Below, in pieces: positions 16,853-26,627 of a stretch of DNA of 42,451 nt (position 1 is the stretch's first letter; each line of letters opens with the position of its first letter). The stretch covers positions 1 to 42,451 of the forward strand of contig JACREZ010000012.1 of NCBI GenBank assembly GCA_016212665.1, written 5' to 3'. Origin of the DNA: Ignavibacteriota bacterium (GTDB lineage: Bacteria > Bacteroidota > Ignavibacteria > UBA10030 > SZUA-254). The position numbers and the translations under genes were made by a program. Below the pieces are notes generated by a model. That model worked only from the letters and a program-made list of their open reading frames with translations, did no database searches and was not told the DNA's origin.

Positions 16853-18946
16853 ATGAGACAAATGTCGGAATATGTCCGGCATGACGTGAACAATACTATC
16901 GAATTAGAATTTATGGAAGAACAAAAACAAGATAAGCAAACCTCAAAACCGTCAAGGAAGTTTCCGAAACCGAAGAAGAATCGTCCGACGATGCCTCAAC
17001 GACCGGATGATGATTTCAATTGGAACCGAGTTGTCCGTGTTGTGTTGAGTTGGTCGGCAATCATTCTCGGCGTCTTCATCATCATGACGCTTTTTCGCGC
17101 TACCGAAGAGCAGGAAACCGATATCGGATTTAACCAGTATCAGGAATTGCTTCGCGCAGGGAAAATCAAAGAAGCAACTATCAAAAAGACTGACATAGAA
17201 AATTTCGATTTTCATGGCATCCTCAAAACACCGGAAGAATTTCAGTCCACTTCCGGCAAAAAAGTGATGGTGGAAAAATTCCATGTTACCCTTCCGTTCG
17301 TTGATGGAACTGTAATCAACGAATGGAATCAGATGGAATTGAAATTTAATATCGTGAAAGAAGATAACACGTGGATGAGCGCGTTGATAAGCGCCCTCCC
17401 TTGGATTCTGATTCTCGCCGTCTGGCTAATCTTCATGCGAAGAATGCAAGGTGTCGGAACGAAAGGTATTTTTTCCTTTGGAAAAAGCCGCGCAAAATTA
17501 ATGACCGAAGCCTCTCCCAAAGTTACCTTTGCCGATGTTGCAGGGGCAGATGAAGCAAAATATGAGTTACAGGAAATCATCGAATTCCTGAAAGAACCAT
17601 CAAAGTTTCAACGCCTTGGTGGAAAAATTCCCCGCGGTGTATTATTACTTGGTCCTCCCGGAACAGGAAAGACTTTACTCGCACGTGCAGTCGCTGGCGA
17701 AGCGGGCGTCCCCTTCTTCTCCATCTCCGGCGCTGATTTCGTTGAAATGTTTGTCGGTGTCGGTGCAAGTCGTGTTCGCGATTTATTCGAGACAGGAAAA
17801 AAGAACGCGCCTGCAATTATTTTCATTGATGAAATTGACGCAGTCGGTCGTCATCGCGGCTCAGGACTCGGCGGCGGACATGACGAACGTGAACAAACAT
17901 TAAACGCACTGCTTGTAGAGATGGATGGATTTGACCAAAACAGTGGCGTCATTATCATCGCCGCAACAAACCGTCCCGACGTACTTGACCCGGCGTTGTT
18001 ACGTCCCGGAAGATTTGACCGACAAGTTGTCGTTGACCGTCCTGACGTAAAAGGACGTGAAGGAATCTTCAAAGTTCACACACGACAAATTCCTCTTTCT
18101 CCCGATGTTTCATTAGAAACATTGGCAAAAGGAACTCCCGGTCTTTCCGGGGCAGATATTGCCAATCTCGTAAATGAGGCAGCGTTGCTTGCCGCAAGAC
18201 GAAATGAAAAATTTGTTTCCATGCATCATTTTGAAGAAGCAAAAGATAAAGTCATGATGGGTGTGGAACGTAAGAGTTTAATTATTACCGATGAAGAGAA
18301 GAAGATTACCTCTTATCACGAATGTGGACATGTGTTGGTCGCCAGAAAGATACCGCAGGCAGACCCCGTCCATAAAGTCACTATCATTCCACGCGGTCGT
18401 GCGCTGGGAGTAACAACCTATCTTCCTATTGATGAGAAACATACATACTCCAAAGAATATCTCGAAGCGATGATTGCCTATGCACTTGGCGGTCGAGCGG
18501 CAGAGAAGTTGGTGTTCAATCAATTCACCACCGGAGCGGGAAATGATATTGAACGCGCATCCAACATCGCGCGGAAAATGGTCTGTGAATGGGGCATGAG
18601 CGAAAAACTCGGTCCACTTGCCTACGGCGCAAAAGAAGAAGAACTCTTCCTCGGTAGAGAAATTACTCGTTCACAAAATTACTCGGAAGATACAGCCGTT
18701 GCAATTGATGAAGAAGTAAAGCGAATTATCATGCACGGCATGGAACGAGCAGAAACTATTCTTGCCGAAAACATGGAAACACTTCATCGTATCTCTGCGG
18801 CTCTGCTCGAACGGGAAACGCTCGATGGAGATGAAATTGATATTTTGATTGCTGGCGGAGAACTTCCTCCATCACTCAGGAAGAACGGTCAGAGTAACAC
18901 AGCAACACCGGAAGCAACTACATCCTCACAAGAAAGTACAACGTAA
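16853..18946 (+). CDS. ftsH: ATP-dependent zinc metalloprotease FtsH
   Basis: 697 residues from the ATG at 16853, with an AGGA 13 bases upstream. An internal ATG at 16913 (677 residues) is a real alternative, because the first 20 codons lie in a repeat-like hairpin segment (16858-16884) and family similarity begins later. Two membrane segments (about 61-81 and 175-195) bracket a periplasmic domain. The AAA+ domain has Walker A GPPGTGKT (267-274), [15 protein letters not shown] and the SRH with [15 protein letters not shown]. The protease has HECGH (489-493), where most FtsH proteins have HEAGH. It degrades membrane and short-lived cytoplasmic proteins. Confidence 0.97.
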   Translation: MRQMSEYVRHDVNNTIELEFMEEQKQDKQTSKPSRKFPKPKKNRPTMPQRPDDDFNWNRVVRVVLSWSAIILGVFIIMTLFRATEEQETDIGFNQYQELLRAGKIKEATIKKTDIENFDFHGILKTPEEFQSTSGKKVMVEKFHVTLPFVDGTVINEWNQMELKFNIVKEDNTWMSALISALPWILILAVWLIFMRRMQGVGTKGIFSFGKSRAKLMTEASPKVTFADVAGADEAKYELQEIIEFLKEPSKFQRLGGKIPRGVLLLGPPGTGKTLLARAVAGEAGVPFFSISGADFVEMFVGVGASRVRDLFETGKKNAPAIIFIDEIDAVGRHRGSGLGGGHDEREQTLNALLVEMDGFDQNSGVIIIAATNRPDVLDPALLRPGRFDRQVVVDRPDVKGREGIFKVHTRQIPLSPDVSLETLAKGTPGLSGADIANLVNEAALLAARRNEKFVSMHHFEEAKDKVMMGVERKSLIITDEEKKITSYHECGHVLVARKIPQADPVHKVTIIPRGRALGVTTYLPIDEKHTYSKEYLEAMIAYALGGRAAEKLVFNQFTTGAGNDIERASNIARKMVCEWGMSEKLGPLAYGAKEEELFLGREITRSQNYSEDTAVAIDEEVKRIIMHGMERAETILAENMETLHRISAALLERETLDGDEIDILIAGGELPPSLRKNGQSNTATPEATTSSQESTT

Positions 18947-18948
18947 GT

Positions 18949-19608
18949 ATGGAAGTCGGGCTATCGCAACATGATGGCTCTTACCGTGTTGAACTCGCTC
19001 GAAAGGCAATTCATTTCTGTTCCCTTTTGATCCCGGTTCTCTACTTTTTCCTGAATAAAGAAAACGCTCTGCTTCTCCTTGTTCCGGTAACTACTCTCTT
19101 TATCGGCGTTGATGTTGCACGTTACTATTCTCAGCCGCTTCAACAATGGTTCCTCCAAATGTTCGGTTGGATGTTACGGAAACACGAAACAGACGAAAAA
19201 CGAAAACGACTCAACGGCGCTTCGTATGTTCTCATTTCAGCAACGATTTGCGTCATTGTCTTTCCAAAAGTTATTATGCTCAGTTGTTTCTCTGTTTTGA
19301 TTATTTCCGATTTAACCGCCGCTCTTGTCGGCAAACGATTCGGACGTCATCGTTTCCTTTCTAAATCTCTTGAAGGAAGTCTCGCATTTCTCGTCAGCGG
19401 AATCATTGTCATTCTCCTCACTCCAAAAGTAGAACATCATTTCACAGAATATCTCATCGGGGTTATTGCCGTTGCCGTCGGAATGGTCATCGAAGCACTT
19501 CCAACATCGGTGGATGATAATCTGTCAATCCCACTCACGGTTGGCGCAACCATGTGGCTTCTCTATTTCCTCTTTTTACCATCATCAAACATTTTTATTT
19601 TAGGATGA
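18949..19608 (+). CDS. Diacylglycerol/polyprenol kinase family membrane protein
   Basis: 219 residues with about six hydrophobic segments. RKAIHFCSLLIP near residue 18 and the motif DLTAALVGKRFG followed by KSLEGSLAFLVSG are the SEC59/DGK1/VTE5 signature, a family of CTP-dependent lipid or polyprenol kinases. The natural substrate in this organism is not known. It starts 2 bases after the ftsH stop and its stop overlaps the next start (ATGA at 19605-19608), so it is translationally coupled on both sides. Confidence 0.85.
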   Translation: MEVGLSQHDGSYRVELARKAIHFCSLLIPVLYFFLNKENALLLLVPVTTLFIGVDVARYYSQPLQQWFLQMFGWMLRKHETDEKRKRLNGASYVLISATICVIVFPKVIMLSCFSVLIISDLTAALVGKRFGRHRFLSKSLEGSLAFLVSGIIVILLTPKVEHHFTEYLIGVIAVAVGMVIEALPTSVDDNLSIPLTVGATMWLLYFLFLPSSNIFILG

Positions 19609-20072
19609 AACAACAACGAGTCTATTTATCCGGCGGAATGGAATATGCCGACGGCGAAGGCGCAAGTTGGCGCCAAACAATGCAACTGTGGCTCGAGACA
19701 GAACTCGGACATTCTGTTTTTAATCCCAACGTCGAGAGCGACATGTTCTTCGCATCGAAATACCCTGATGTTGATTTCCGGAAAGCAAAGATAGAAAACA
19801 TTACCTTGTATCAGGAAATCGTCCGGCATCTTGTCGAAATTGATTGCAAAGAAATCGCCGAACATTCCGATTACGTCATTTGCTATTGGGATGACGGAGC
19901 GGCAAAAGGCGCAGGCACGAAAGGCGAACTCACGATGGCAAAATATTTCAACAAGCCAGTCTATCTCGTAACAACATTCAAACTTCACGACATACCGGGA
20001 TGGGTGCTTGGTTGTACGACGAAATTTTTCCAATCTTTCGATGAACTCAGAACCTTTCTAAAAGCATTGTAG
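19605..20072 (+). CDS. Nucleoside 2-deoxyribosyltransferase-like protein
   Basis: 155 residues from the ATG at 19605, which overlaps the previous stop as ATGA; a longer frame upstream lies inside the kinase-like gene. YLSGGMEYA near the N terminus, SDYVICYWDDGAAKGAGTKG and ELTMAKYFNKPVYLV match the nucleoside 2-deoxyribosyltransferase/DUF4406 fold, in which the first motif binds the sugar and the GTxxE motif holds the catalytic Glu. Whether it acts on nucleosides is uncertain. It is soluble and is the last gene of the tilS-to-here run. Confidence 0.75.
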   Translation: MKQQRVYLSGGMEYADGEGASWRQTMQLWLETELGHSVFNPNVESDMFFASKYPDVDFRKAKIENITLYQEIVRHLVEIDCKEIAEHSDYVICYWDDGAAKGAGTKGELTMAKYFNKPVYLVTTFKLHDIPGWVLGCTTKFFQSFDELRTFLKAL

Positions 20073-20177
20073 AGTGTTGGTCGAAATATGATTTCTTCAT
20101 TCATTATTTGTTATTCATCATTCGACATTTTTCTGAATAATGAATATCGAATTTTCAATTCCGAATGTTGAAAGATT

Positions 20178-20207
20178 TTTGAGGGCAACCTCAACTTAAT
20201 AATTTTG
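20178..20207 (+). promoter_or_regulatory. Promoter giving a leaderless transcript for the site-2 protease
   Basis: TTTG at 20178-20181 and TAATTTTG at 20200-20207 with an 18-base spacer fit the Bacteroidota consensus. Only two bases separate the -7 element from the ATG at 20210, so transcription would begin at the start codon or within it. Confidence 0.65.
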
Positions 20208-20209
20208 CA

Positions 20210-21148
20210 ATGACAAAAACCATCTTCACATATCTCCTCCACCTCGGACTCTTCATCCTCACATTCATCACGGTGACAATTGCCGGAGTGCAATGGCTGA
20301 ACAAAAACCCGTTCGAACTCCTGTACTTTGCCGACGGACTTCCCTACTCCCTTTCGCTCCTTGCAATCATCTCTGCGCACGAATTCGGACATTACTTTGC
20401 GGCGAAGGCGCACAACATAAAAACAACGCTCCCCTTTTACATTCCCGCTCCATCGTTCCTCGTCAATCCCTTCGGCACAATGGGCGCAGTCATTCGTGTC
20501 CGAGAACCACTAAAAACACGAAAAGCATTATTCGATATTGGCATCGCCGGTCCCGTTGCAGGGCTTGTCGTAACAATACCAATTCTCTTCTACGGATTTG
20601 CAACACTCCCGCCAAAGGAATTCCTCTACACACTTCATCCTGAATACATGAATCTCGAAACCCTCCCGACACAAGGCATGACATTCGGAACATCCATCTA
20701 TTTTTGGTTAATGAAAGAATGGTTCTCCTATCAACCATTCATCCCCCCGATGAACGAAATCTATCACTATCCATATCTCTGCGCGGGATGGTTCGGCTTA
20801 TTCATGACAGCGCTTAATCTTCTCCCCATCGGACAGTTAGATGGCGGACATATTCTGTACGCGCTCATCGGAAAAGCGCAACGACACGTTGCATACATTT
20901 TCTTTCTCCTCTTAATTCTCACAGGATTTGCAAGCGTCTATTCATTATTCATCTGGAAAGTACAACTCGGTTCTATTGGCTGGCTCTTGTGGGCAGTAGT
21001 ATTATACTTCATCATCAAAATCGAACACCCCCCAATCAACGATGAAGAACCCCTCACACCCGGAAGAAAATACCTCGGCTGGATTATTTTAATCTTCTTC
21101 CTCCTCACCTTCCCACCCATTCCCTTCTATGATTTCACACCATTCTAA
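20210..21148 (+). CDS. Site-2 protease family (M50) membrane metalloprotease
   Basis: 312 residues with about six membrane segments. The zinc site HEFGH is at 57-61 and the second motif NLLPIGQLDGGH lies about 200 residues later, which together define intramembrane M50 proteases. Between them are the conserved loop NPFGTMGAVIRVREP and a G-x-AGPVAGLV motif. No PDZ domain is present, so it resembles the compact type rather than RseP. The substrate is unknown; such enzymes cut membrane-anchored regulators or signal-peptide remnants. Confidence 0.93.
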   Translation: MTKTIFTYLLHLGLFILTFITVTIAGVQWLNKNPFELLYFADGLPYSLSLLAIISAHEFGHYFAAKAHNIKTTLPFYIPAPSFLVNPFGTMGAVIRVREPLKTRKALFDIGIAGPVAGLVVTIPILFYGFATLPPKEFLYTLHPEYMNLETLPTQGMTFGTSIYFWLMKEWFSYQPFIPPMNEIYHYPYLCAGWFGLFMTALNLLPIGQLDGGHILYALIGKAQRHVAYIFFLLLILTGFASVYSLFIWKVQLGSIGWLLWAVVLYFIIKIEHPPINDEEPLTPGRKYLGWIILIFFLLTFPPIPFYDFTPF

Positions 21149-21256
21149 TTAGTTAATTGGTGATTGGTGATTAGTGAATTGCCCTTAGCAACTCAGGGTT
21201 GCTGACTAATTAATTAGTTCTTGATGAAACCCGCATGATCAAAATAAAAAAGTAGC

Positions 21257-21275
21257 CGCAGACTTCATGTCTGCG
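21257..21275. terminator. Hairpin after the site-2 protease gene
   Basis: CGCAGAC at 21257-21263 and GTCTGCG at 21269-21275 with loop TTCAT, flanked by A-rich sequence on the left and TCTTT on the right. It may terminate transcription from either side, but the T-run is poor. Confidence 0.45.
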
Positions 21276-21304
21276 TCTTTAATGAGCCTCTCGCCAAATA
21301 GACA

Positions 21305-21409
21305 TTGCGAGCGAAGCGAAGCAATCTCACTATCGAAAGTTAGACGAAATGCCGGGTTGAGAGCGCCGTGCGCCATCCCCTCGGGACCTCGTCGCTTCGC
21401 TTCTTGCAA
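21305..21409. repeat. REP/MITE-like inverted element
   Basis: The left end TTGCGAGCGAAGCGAAGCAA (21305-21324) and the right end TCGCTTCGCTTCTTGCAA (21392-21409) are imperfect complements about 67 bases apart. The word GCGAAGCGAAGCAA is known from short palindromic repeats scattered in many bacterial chromosomes. A single copy is seen in this window. Confidence 0.6.
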
Positions 21410-21456
21410 AGACACTTTTCAGTATTCGGCAACCGCCCTTCAAAACTGTGGAACTG

Positions 21457-21489
21457 TTTGTCTAACTCCGAATTTTTCTCTATATTTTG
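21457..21489 (+). promoter_or_regulatory. Probable promoter of the cytochrome bc operon
   Basis: TTTG at 21457-21460 and TATATTTTG at 21481-21489, a -7 element with one extra T, 20 bases apart. The leader to the Rieske start at 21548 would be about 55 bases. Confidence 0.5.
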
Positions 21490-21547
21490 CCGCTTTTTCA
21501 AGCCATCATTTTCAAGTTCTTACTTTTAGTTAATTCATTTTTTAGGA

Positions 21548-22231
21548 ATGGAAACACAAAACGGGTCAGTGACAGAACCCCAATCTGTCAATTCTCCTAC
21601 AGTCGCCGCTCCTGCGCCGACTGAAACTCAACCTGCAAAGACTGCAACTCCTGCGGCTCCTAAACCTGTCGCCAAAGCCGCGTCTCCAGCCCCTGCTGTT
21701 AAAAAACCAAAACAAGACCGTCCTCCGGAAAACGACCACGGCATTTGGCGTATCAGCCGACGAAACTTCTTTTCTGTTGCCGGTTGGGCGGCATTCTTTG
21801 TCTTTATTGCAACATCTACCGTTGCTTCGCTTCGTATGATGTTCCCTCGTATTCTTTTTGAACCCCCATCGACATTTAAAGCAGGCATCCCCGACGATTA
21901 TCTCATCGGAGAAGTAAGTGAAAAGTATAAAGACGATTACCGGGTGTGGATTGTTCGTGAAGTTGAAGGATTCTATGCTCTCTCTGCAATCTGCACACAT
22001 TTAGGTTGTACTCCCCGATGGCTCGCGGCAGAAAGTAAATTCAAATGTCCCTGCCACGGAAGCGGCTTCCGGCAAACAGGAATCAACTTTGAAGGTCCAG
22101 CTCCGCGTCCACTTGAACGGTTAAAAATTTCCCTTGCCGAAGATGGTCAGATTCTGATTGACCGGAACATCAAGTTCTTATTTGAAAAAGGAGATTGGAT
22201 TAAACCGGACGCATTCCTCAAATACTCTTAG
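21548..22231 (+). CDS. Rieske iron-sulfur protein of a cytochrome bc/b6f-type complex
   Basis: 227 residues. The first about 60 residues form an unusually long Pro/Ala/Lys-rich tail, followed by a membrane anchor (about 75-100, AGWAAFFVFIATSTVASL). The 2Fe-2S cluster ligands are in CTHLGC (149-154) and CPCHGS (167-172): two Cys and two His, plus the disulfide pair. It passes electrons from quinol to cytochrome c. It is the first gene of a four-gene operon with split cytochrome b and a multihaem cytochrome c. The N-terminal tail contributes no known motif. Confidence 0.95.
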   Translation: METQNGSVTEPQSVNSPTVAAPAPTETQPAKTATPAAPKPVAKAASPAPAVKKPKQDRPPENDHGIWRISRRNFFSVAGWAAFFVFIATSTVASLRMMFPRILFEPPSTFKAGIPDDYLIGEVSEKYKDDYRVWIVREVEGFYALSAICTHLGCTPRWLAAESKFKCPCHGSGFRQTGINFEGPAPRPLERLKISLAEDGQILIDRNIKFLFEKGDWIKPDAFLKYS

Positions 22232-22336
22232 ATTCAAATTTTAGGATTCATGATTTGAGATTTGAGTTTTGTGATTTGTTGAAGACTCATTGCCTTCTAT
22301 CAAACATAAAATATTTTTTGATTTACAATTCGACTC

Positions 22337-23113
22337 ATGTTAAAATTACGAGAAAAATTACAACAAACTGAAGTTTGGAAGTCAATCTTCCGACATAATT
22401 ATCAAGACACCAATCGTAACCGCGCGTTACAGATTGTGGACAACGTGTTTCTACACCTCCACCCCGTCCGCATTTCACGTCACGCAACGAACATCGGTTT
22501 CACTTGGGGAATGGGTGGAATTACATTTCTCCTTTTTCTTGTACTCACAATCACCGGCGTCATTCTTATGTTCTACTATCGCCCCGCGGCAGAGTATGCT
22601 TATGAAGATATGAAGTACTTGATGAACGACGTTGCATTCGGTCCCCTCATGCGGAACATGCACAGATGGTCGGCGCACGCGATGGTCATTACTGTCATGC
22701 TTCACATGTTCAGGGTGTTTCTTACCGGTTCGTACAAGCCACCAAGACAATTCAACTGGGTTGTCGGTGTGATTCTTCTCGTATTAACATTGCTTCTTAG
22801 TTTCACAGGATATTTACTTCCGTGGGACCAACTTGCAATCTGGGCTGTCACTGTCGGAACGAACATGGCGCGTGCTACTCCCATCCTCGGACACGAAGGT
22901 CCATTCGGTCCTGAATTAGGAATGAGAATTGACAACGACATTCGTTTCGTTTTGCTCGGCGGAACACAAGTCGGACCGCCAACATTGCTTCGGTTCTATG
23001 TCGGTCATTGTATTTTCTTACCAATCATTGCTTCCATCTTTATGATTGTCCACTTCTGGAGAATCAGAAAAGACGGAGGGATTTCCGGTCCAACCTCAAC
23101 CGGTAAAGAGTAA
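22337..23113 (+). CDS. Cytochrome b, N-terminal (b6-like) subunit
   Basis: 258 residues with four membrane helices. Haem ligands are visible as pairs: [15 protein letters not shown] (first His and the His 14 later) and [16 protein letters not shown], where the two His are 15 apart. The 15-residue spacing is that of cytochrome b6 and not of mitochondrial b. The segment [24 protein letters not shown]-like (about 155-180) is the quinol-site loop. It is split from subunit IV, which follows 20 bases later, as in b6f complexes. Confidence 0.95.
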   Translation: MLKLREKLQQTEVWKSIFRHNYQDTNRNRALQIVDNVFLHLHPVRISRHATNIGFTWGMGGITFLLFLVLTITGVILMFYYRPAAEYAYEDMKYLMNDVAFGPLMRNMHRWSAHAMVITVMLHMFRVFLTGSYKPPRQFNWVVGVILLVLTLLLSFTGYLLPWDQLAIWAVTVGTNMARATPILGHEGPFGPELGMRIDNDIRFVLLGGTQVGPPTLLRFYVGHCIFLPIIASIFMIVHFWRIRKDGGISGPTSTGKE

Positions 23114-23133
23114 CAAATCAATTTAATAACGTC

Positions 23134-24018
23134 ATGCATAATTTTTGGGAAATAGTTTCTAAGCCGGACAATATTCCGATTGTCCTTTTACTTGTTTTAG
23201 TCGTAGGATATACATGGTGGTATTTCAAAAAGGCTTTGAAAAATGACAATCAAGGCTTTCTCGATGAAGAAAAACTGAGTGAGAAAGTGCAGGTGTGGCC
23301 CAATCTCGTTCGTGTAGAGTTTTTGGCAACCTTATTCGTCATGGTTATCCTTGTCTTCTGGTCATTCCTGCTCGATGCGCCGCTTGAACAACCTGCAAAC
23401 CCGACACTCACACCGAATCCATCGAAAGCCCCTTGGTACTTTCTCGGTCTTCAGGAAATGCTCGTCTATTTCGACCCGTGGATTGCAGGCGTCGTTCTTC
23501 CTACTATTATCATTATCGGATTGATGGCAATCCCCTACATCGATATTAATAAAAAAGGGAACGGATACTATACATACAAAGAACGGAAGTTTGCCATTCT
23601 CACCTACTGTTTCGGGTTTCTTATTCTTTGGGTTGCGTTAATTGTTCTTGGAACATTTTGGCGCGGACCGGGATGGTACTTTTTCCATCCGTGGGAAGAA
23701 TGGGATACGCATCGCGTTGTCGCATTAACAAACATAGATTTATCAGAACTCTTTGGTATTCATACTCGCAATGCAGATAGCAGTCTCAATCCCGTTGCCG
23801 TTATCTTCGGTGTCGTTTTGATTGCCGGCTATTTTGCTCTCGCTCCCTTGTATTGGCTCTGGAAGAAAAATACTGACGTCATGAAAGCGCTCGGTGTTGT
23901 TAAATATAACATCGTCGCCTTTCTCTTCCTGTCAATGATGTCTCTTCCGATTAAAATGGTGCTTCGCATCTTTCTGAACATCAAATACATTCTCGTCACT
24001 CCTTGGTTCAACATCTAA
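23134..24018 (+). CDS. Cytochrome b C-terminal domain subunit (subunit IV-like, extended)
   Basis: 294 residues with an N-terminal membrane helix followed by about five more. PNPSKAPWYFLGLQEMLVYFDPW matches the PEWY-type quinol-oxidation region; here the motif reads APWY. The remaining helices extend well past subunit IV of plant b6f. It completes the b-type core with the preceding gene and starts 20 bases after it; the cytochrome c gene follows 16 bases later. Confidence 0.92.
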   Translation: MHNFWEIVSKPDNIPIVLLLVLVVGYTWWYFKKALKNDNQGFLDEEKLSEKVQVWPNLVRVEFLATLFVMVILVFWSFLLDAPLEQPANPTLTPNPSKAPWYFLGLQEMLVYFDPWIAGVVLPTIIIIGLMAIPYIDINKKGNGYYTYKERKFAILTYCFGFLILWVALIVLGTFWRGPGWYFFHPWEEWDTHRVVALTNIDLSELFGIHTRNADSSLNPVAVIFGVVLIAGYFALAPLYWLWKKNTDVMKALGVVKYNIVAFLFLSMMSLPIKMVLRIFLNIKYILVTPWFNI

Positions 24019-24034
24019 GAAGAATTATAAGCGC

Positions 24035-26608
24035 ATGAAAGGTTTGTTTGATTTATTTAGTAAGCGGGCAAATACACCCGTTGAATCACGTGATTACGGA
24101 AAGATTTACTTTGCTCTTTCCGCGTTACTCTTCCTCGGCACAATGTGGGCAGTCTTAGATGAAGTAACTGCGCGTCGTCCGTGGAAAGAATATCAGGATG
24201 AATACTTTACCCTGAGCGAACAAAAGTGGAACGAACGACTTCAACAAGCGTACGCCAACTTTGATTCTGCCGCGTTTAATGAACTTCAAAAAGAACTTGA
24301 AGCGGCTCAGGCAAAACTTCAATCGCCTGAATACAAAACTGCTTCGGCAGAAATGTTGAAGATTGATGAACAATTACTCGATGCCAACCGCGAGTACACC
24401 TTTGCGAAAAGCCGCGCCGATGAAGCATACTACTTCTGGAAAAAATCTCTCCATGAAGGAGAGGAAAGTGCGAGTGCAAAGAAATCATACGATGATGAAG
24501 TTGCGTTGATGGCAAAGTATAATGCAATCGTTACCGAACTTGAAGCAAAGAAAAAAGTACACGATGAACTCATCAAATCCTATGCTCTCGCTATCAAGGA
24601 TGTTCAGGCGAAAATTAAACCGCTTCGTGCGGAAATTGATAATGCGATGATGAAAATTGAGCGCGTTCAGGCATCAACAATAAATATCCGTCAAGTCATG
24701 TCGAACAATTTCGATAAGACGAACTTCGGAACTCCGAAAGTTCGCATTGACCGTTGCCAAACATGCCACCTCGGTTGGAATGATGAGACGATGGATAGCG
24801 TCGCTCAGCCGTTCACCCGTCATCCTGTACCGGAACTTCTCAAACTCCATAATCCTGAGTCGTTCGGTTGTACACCGTGCCATCGTGGTCAGGGTACTGC
24901 GCTTACTGCCGGTTTCGCACACGGTGAAGACGACCATTACTGGGAATGGCCCCTTCTCAAAGGGAAAGAAGTCTATGCTTCCTGCAATGGATGTCACACC
25001 AATGAAATGTATTTAAAAGGCGGAGAGCAATTCAACAAATCAAAGCAAATCGTATTTGAAGCCGGATGTTTTGGTTGCCATGAAATCAAGGGCTTTACGG
25101 ATATTCCGAAGATTGGTCCTGAAATAAATCAACTTGCGGCGAAGACGAGCGCAGAATGGCTCTTCCGTTGGGTACGTAACCCGAAGGACCATAATCCGCA
25201 CACACGAATGCCGAACTTCCGTTTCGATGATGAACAAGCGGAAGCAATCACCGCATATTTAACAAGCGTAAGTAAGCAAACGAATTATTCACTTCCAACC
25301 GGAAGTGCCTCAGGTGGAAATTCCGTAAAAGGAAAACAACTTGTTGAAACGGTCGGTTGTACAGGTTGCCATGTCGTTGGTGAAGATACACGAATGAGAC
25401 AAGCACGCGGGTTAAGTTTCGACATTGCCCCCGAACTTACGAGAGTCGGTAGCAAAGTTGATGCTGATTGGGCGTTCCATTGGATAAAGAATCCCCGCCA
25501 ATATCGCCCCGATGCCCGGATGCCAAGTCTTCGTCTCTCCGATGCAGAAGCAAAAGATATCGTTGCATATCTGATGACATTAAAAGACGACAGAACCTTC
25601 GAGCAAAAGTCGCTTGACCTCGATAACCCTGAAAAGATTAAACGAGGTGATAAGTTGATTCGTGAGTTTGGTTGCGCAGGTTGTCACGCCATTAAAGGAA
25701 TGGAACGCGAAGGAAAAGTCTCCGTCGCTCTCTCCAACTTTGGTCGCAAACGCGTAGATGAACTTGATTTCGGCGATACAAAAGTTCCGCACACATGGGA
25801 TGATTGGACATTCAACAAAATTAAAGATGCCCGTGTCTATACGACCGATAAAATTATTTCCAAGATGCCTGTCTTTGCATTTTCTGATAGCGAAATAGTC
25901 GCAATCCGTACGCTTCTTCGCGGCATGACGAAAGAACAACCCGAACCAAATTATCAGCGCGCATTCGATAAGAACATGCAATCTATCGAAGCAGGACGAC
26001 GAATGACCGGATATTACAATTGCATCAACTGCCATCAGATTGAAGAACTCGGCGGCTCAATCAAAGCGATGCTGGAAGATGAAGGTCTCGCTCCTCCCCT
26101 TCTCCGTCCCGAAGGCGCGAAGGTGCAGGAACCTTGGTTACATGAGTTCCTCAAATCACCTTCAACAATCCGTCCTTGGTTGAATATCAGGATGCCATCA
26201 TTTTCATTGAATGATAGTGAGGTAACAGTCATCTCGAAATACTTCCTTGCTATCCACAAGAAAGAATTAGAGTTGCGCGACTACAAAGGATTTGAACGCA
26301 ATCCCGAATTAATCGCAGGCGGAAAGAAACTCTTTGATGATTTCCAATGCTTGAGTTGCCACACAACCGGAACAATTCCCGAAGGAAAATCCCCGGCAGA
26401 ACTCGCGCCGAATTTACTCTTGGCGAAGAACCGATTGAAGCCCGAATGGATTGCAGAGTGGTTAAAGAACCCCGAAGCAATTCAACCCGGAACACGAATG
26501 CCCGGTTACTTCCCCGACTTGCTCTCCCCCGACCCGGAAACATTCGGCGGCGATGCAATTAAACAAATGCACGCCTTGCGCGACCACGTGATGACATTAC
26601 AAAAGTAA
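24035..26608 (+). CDS. Membrane-anchored eight-haem cytochrome c of the bc complex
   Basis: 857 residues. One membrane helix (about 22-43) is followed by a long coiled coil (about 60-225, Glu/Lys/Ala-rich) and then eight CxxCH haem sites: C241, C279, C317, C345, C442, C547, C663 and C772. Repeated units with RxPxFRF / RMPSLRLSDAEAKDIVAYL next to the sites show that monohaem cytochrome c domains have been duplicated, with the Met of RMP as likely axial ligand. It takes the place of cytochrome c1/f and would carry electrons from the Rieske protein outward. The operon ends at a terminator (26670-26703). Confidence 0.9.
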   Translation: MKGLFDLFSKRANTPVESRDYGKIYFALSALLFLGTMWAVLDEVTARRPWKEYQDEYFTLSEQKWNERLQQAYANFDSAAFNELQKELEAAQAKLQSPEYKTASAEMLKIDEQLLDANREYTFAKSRADEAYYFWKKSLHEGEESASAKKSYDDEVALMAKYNAIVTELEAKKKVHDELIKSYALAIKDVQAKIKPLRAEIDNAMMKIERVQASTINIRQVMSNNFDKTNFGTPKVRIDRCQTCHLGWNDETMDSVAQPFTRHPVPELLKLHNPESFGCTPCHRGQGTALTAGFAHGEDDHYWEWPLLKGKEVYASCNGCHTNEMYLKGGEQFNKSKQIVFEAGCFGCHEIKGFTDIPKIGPEINQLAAKTSAEWLFRWVRNPKDHNPHTRMPNFRFDDEQAEAITAYLTSVSKQTNYSLPTGSASGGNSVKGKQLVETVGCTGCHVVGEDTRMRQARGLSFDIAPELTRVGSKVDADWAFHWIKNPRQYRPDARMPSLRLSDAEAKDIVAYLMTLKDDRTFEQKSLDLDNPEKIKRGDKLIREFGCAGCHAIKGMEREGKVSVALSNFGRKRVDELDFGDTKVPHTWDDWTFNKIKDARVYTTDKIISKMPVFAFSDSEIVAIRTLLRGMTKEQPEPNYQRAFDKNMQSIEAGRRMTGYYNCINCHQIEELGGSIKAMLEDEGLAPPLLRPEGAKVQEPWLHEFLKSPSTIRPWLNIRMPSFSLNDSEVTVISKYFLAIHKKELELRDYKGFERNPELIAGGKKLFDDFQCLSCHTTGTIPEGKSPAELAPNLLLAKNRLKPEWIAEWLKNPEAIQPGTRMPGYFPDLLSPDPETFGGDAIKQMHALRDHVMTLQK

Positions 26609-26627
26609 TTTTCCAAAAACCCTTGTA

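Larger units (their letters stand above)
21149..21547. other. 399-base gap with repeats, no gene
   Basis: The gap holds TAATTGGTGATTGG-type low-complexity words (21149-21220), the hairpin CGCAGAC/GTCTGCG at 21257-21275 and the inverted element at 21305-21409. An open frame across 21267-21533 runs through these repeats and is not a gene. The promoter of the respiratory operon lies at its right end. Confidence 0.6.

Noticed and set aside
21267-21533. 88-residue open frame before the Rieske gene
   Set aside because: It runs through a REP-like inverted repeat and the operon promoter, and has no protein-like pattern.
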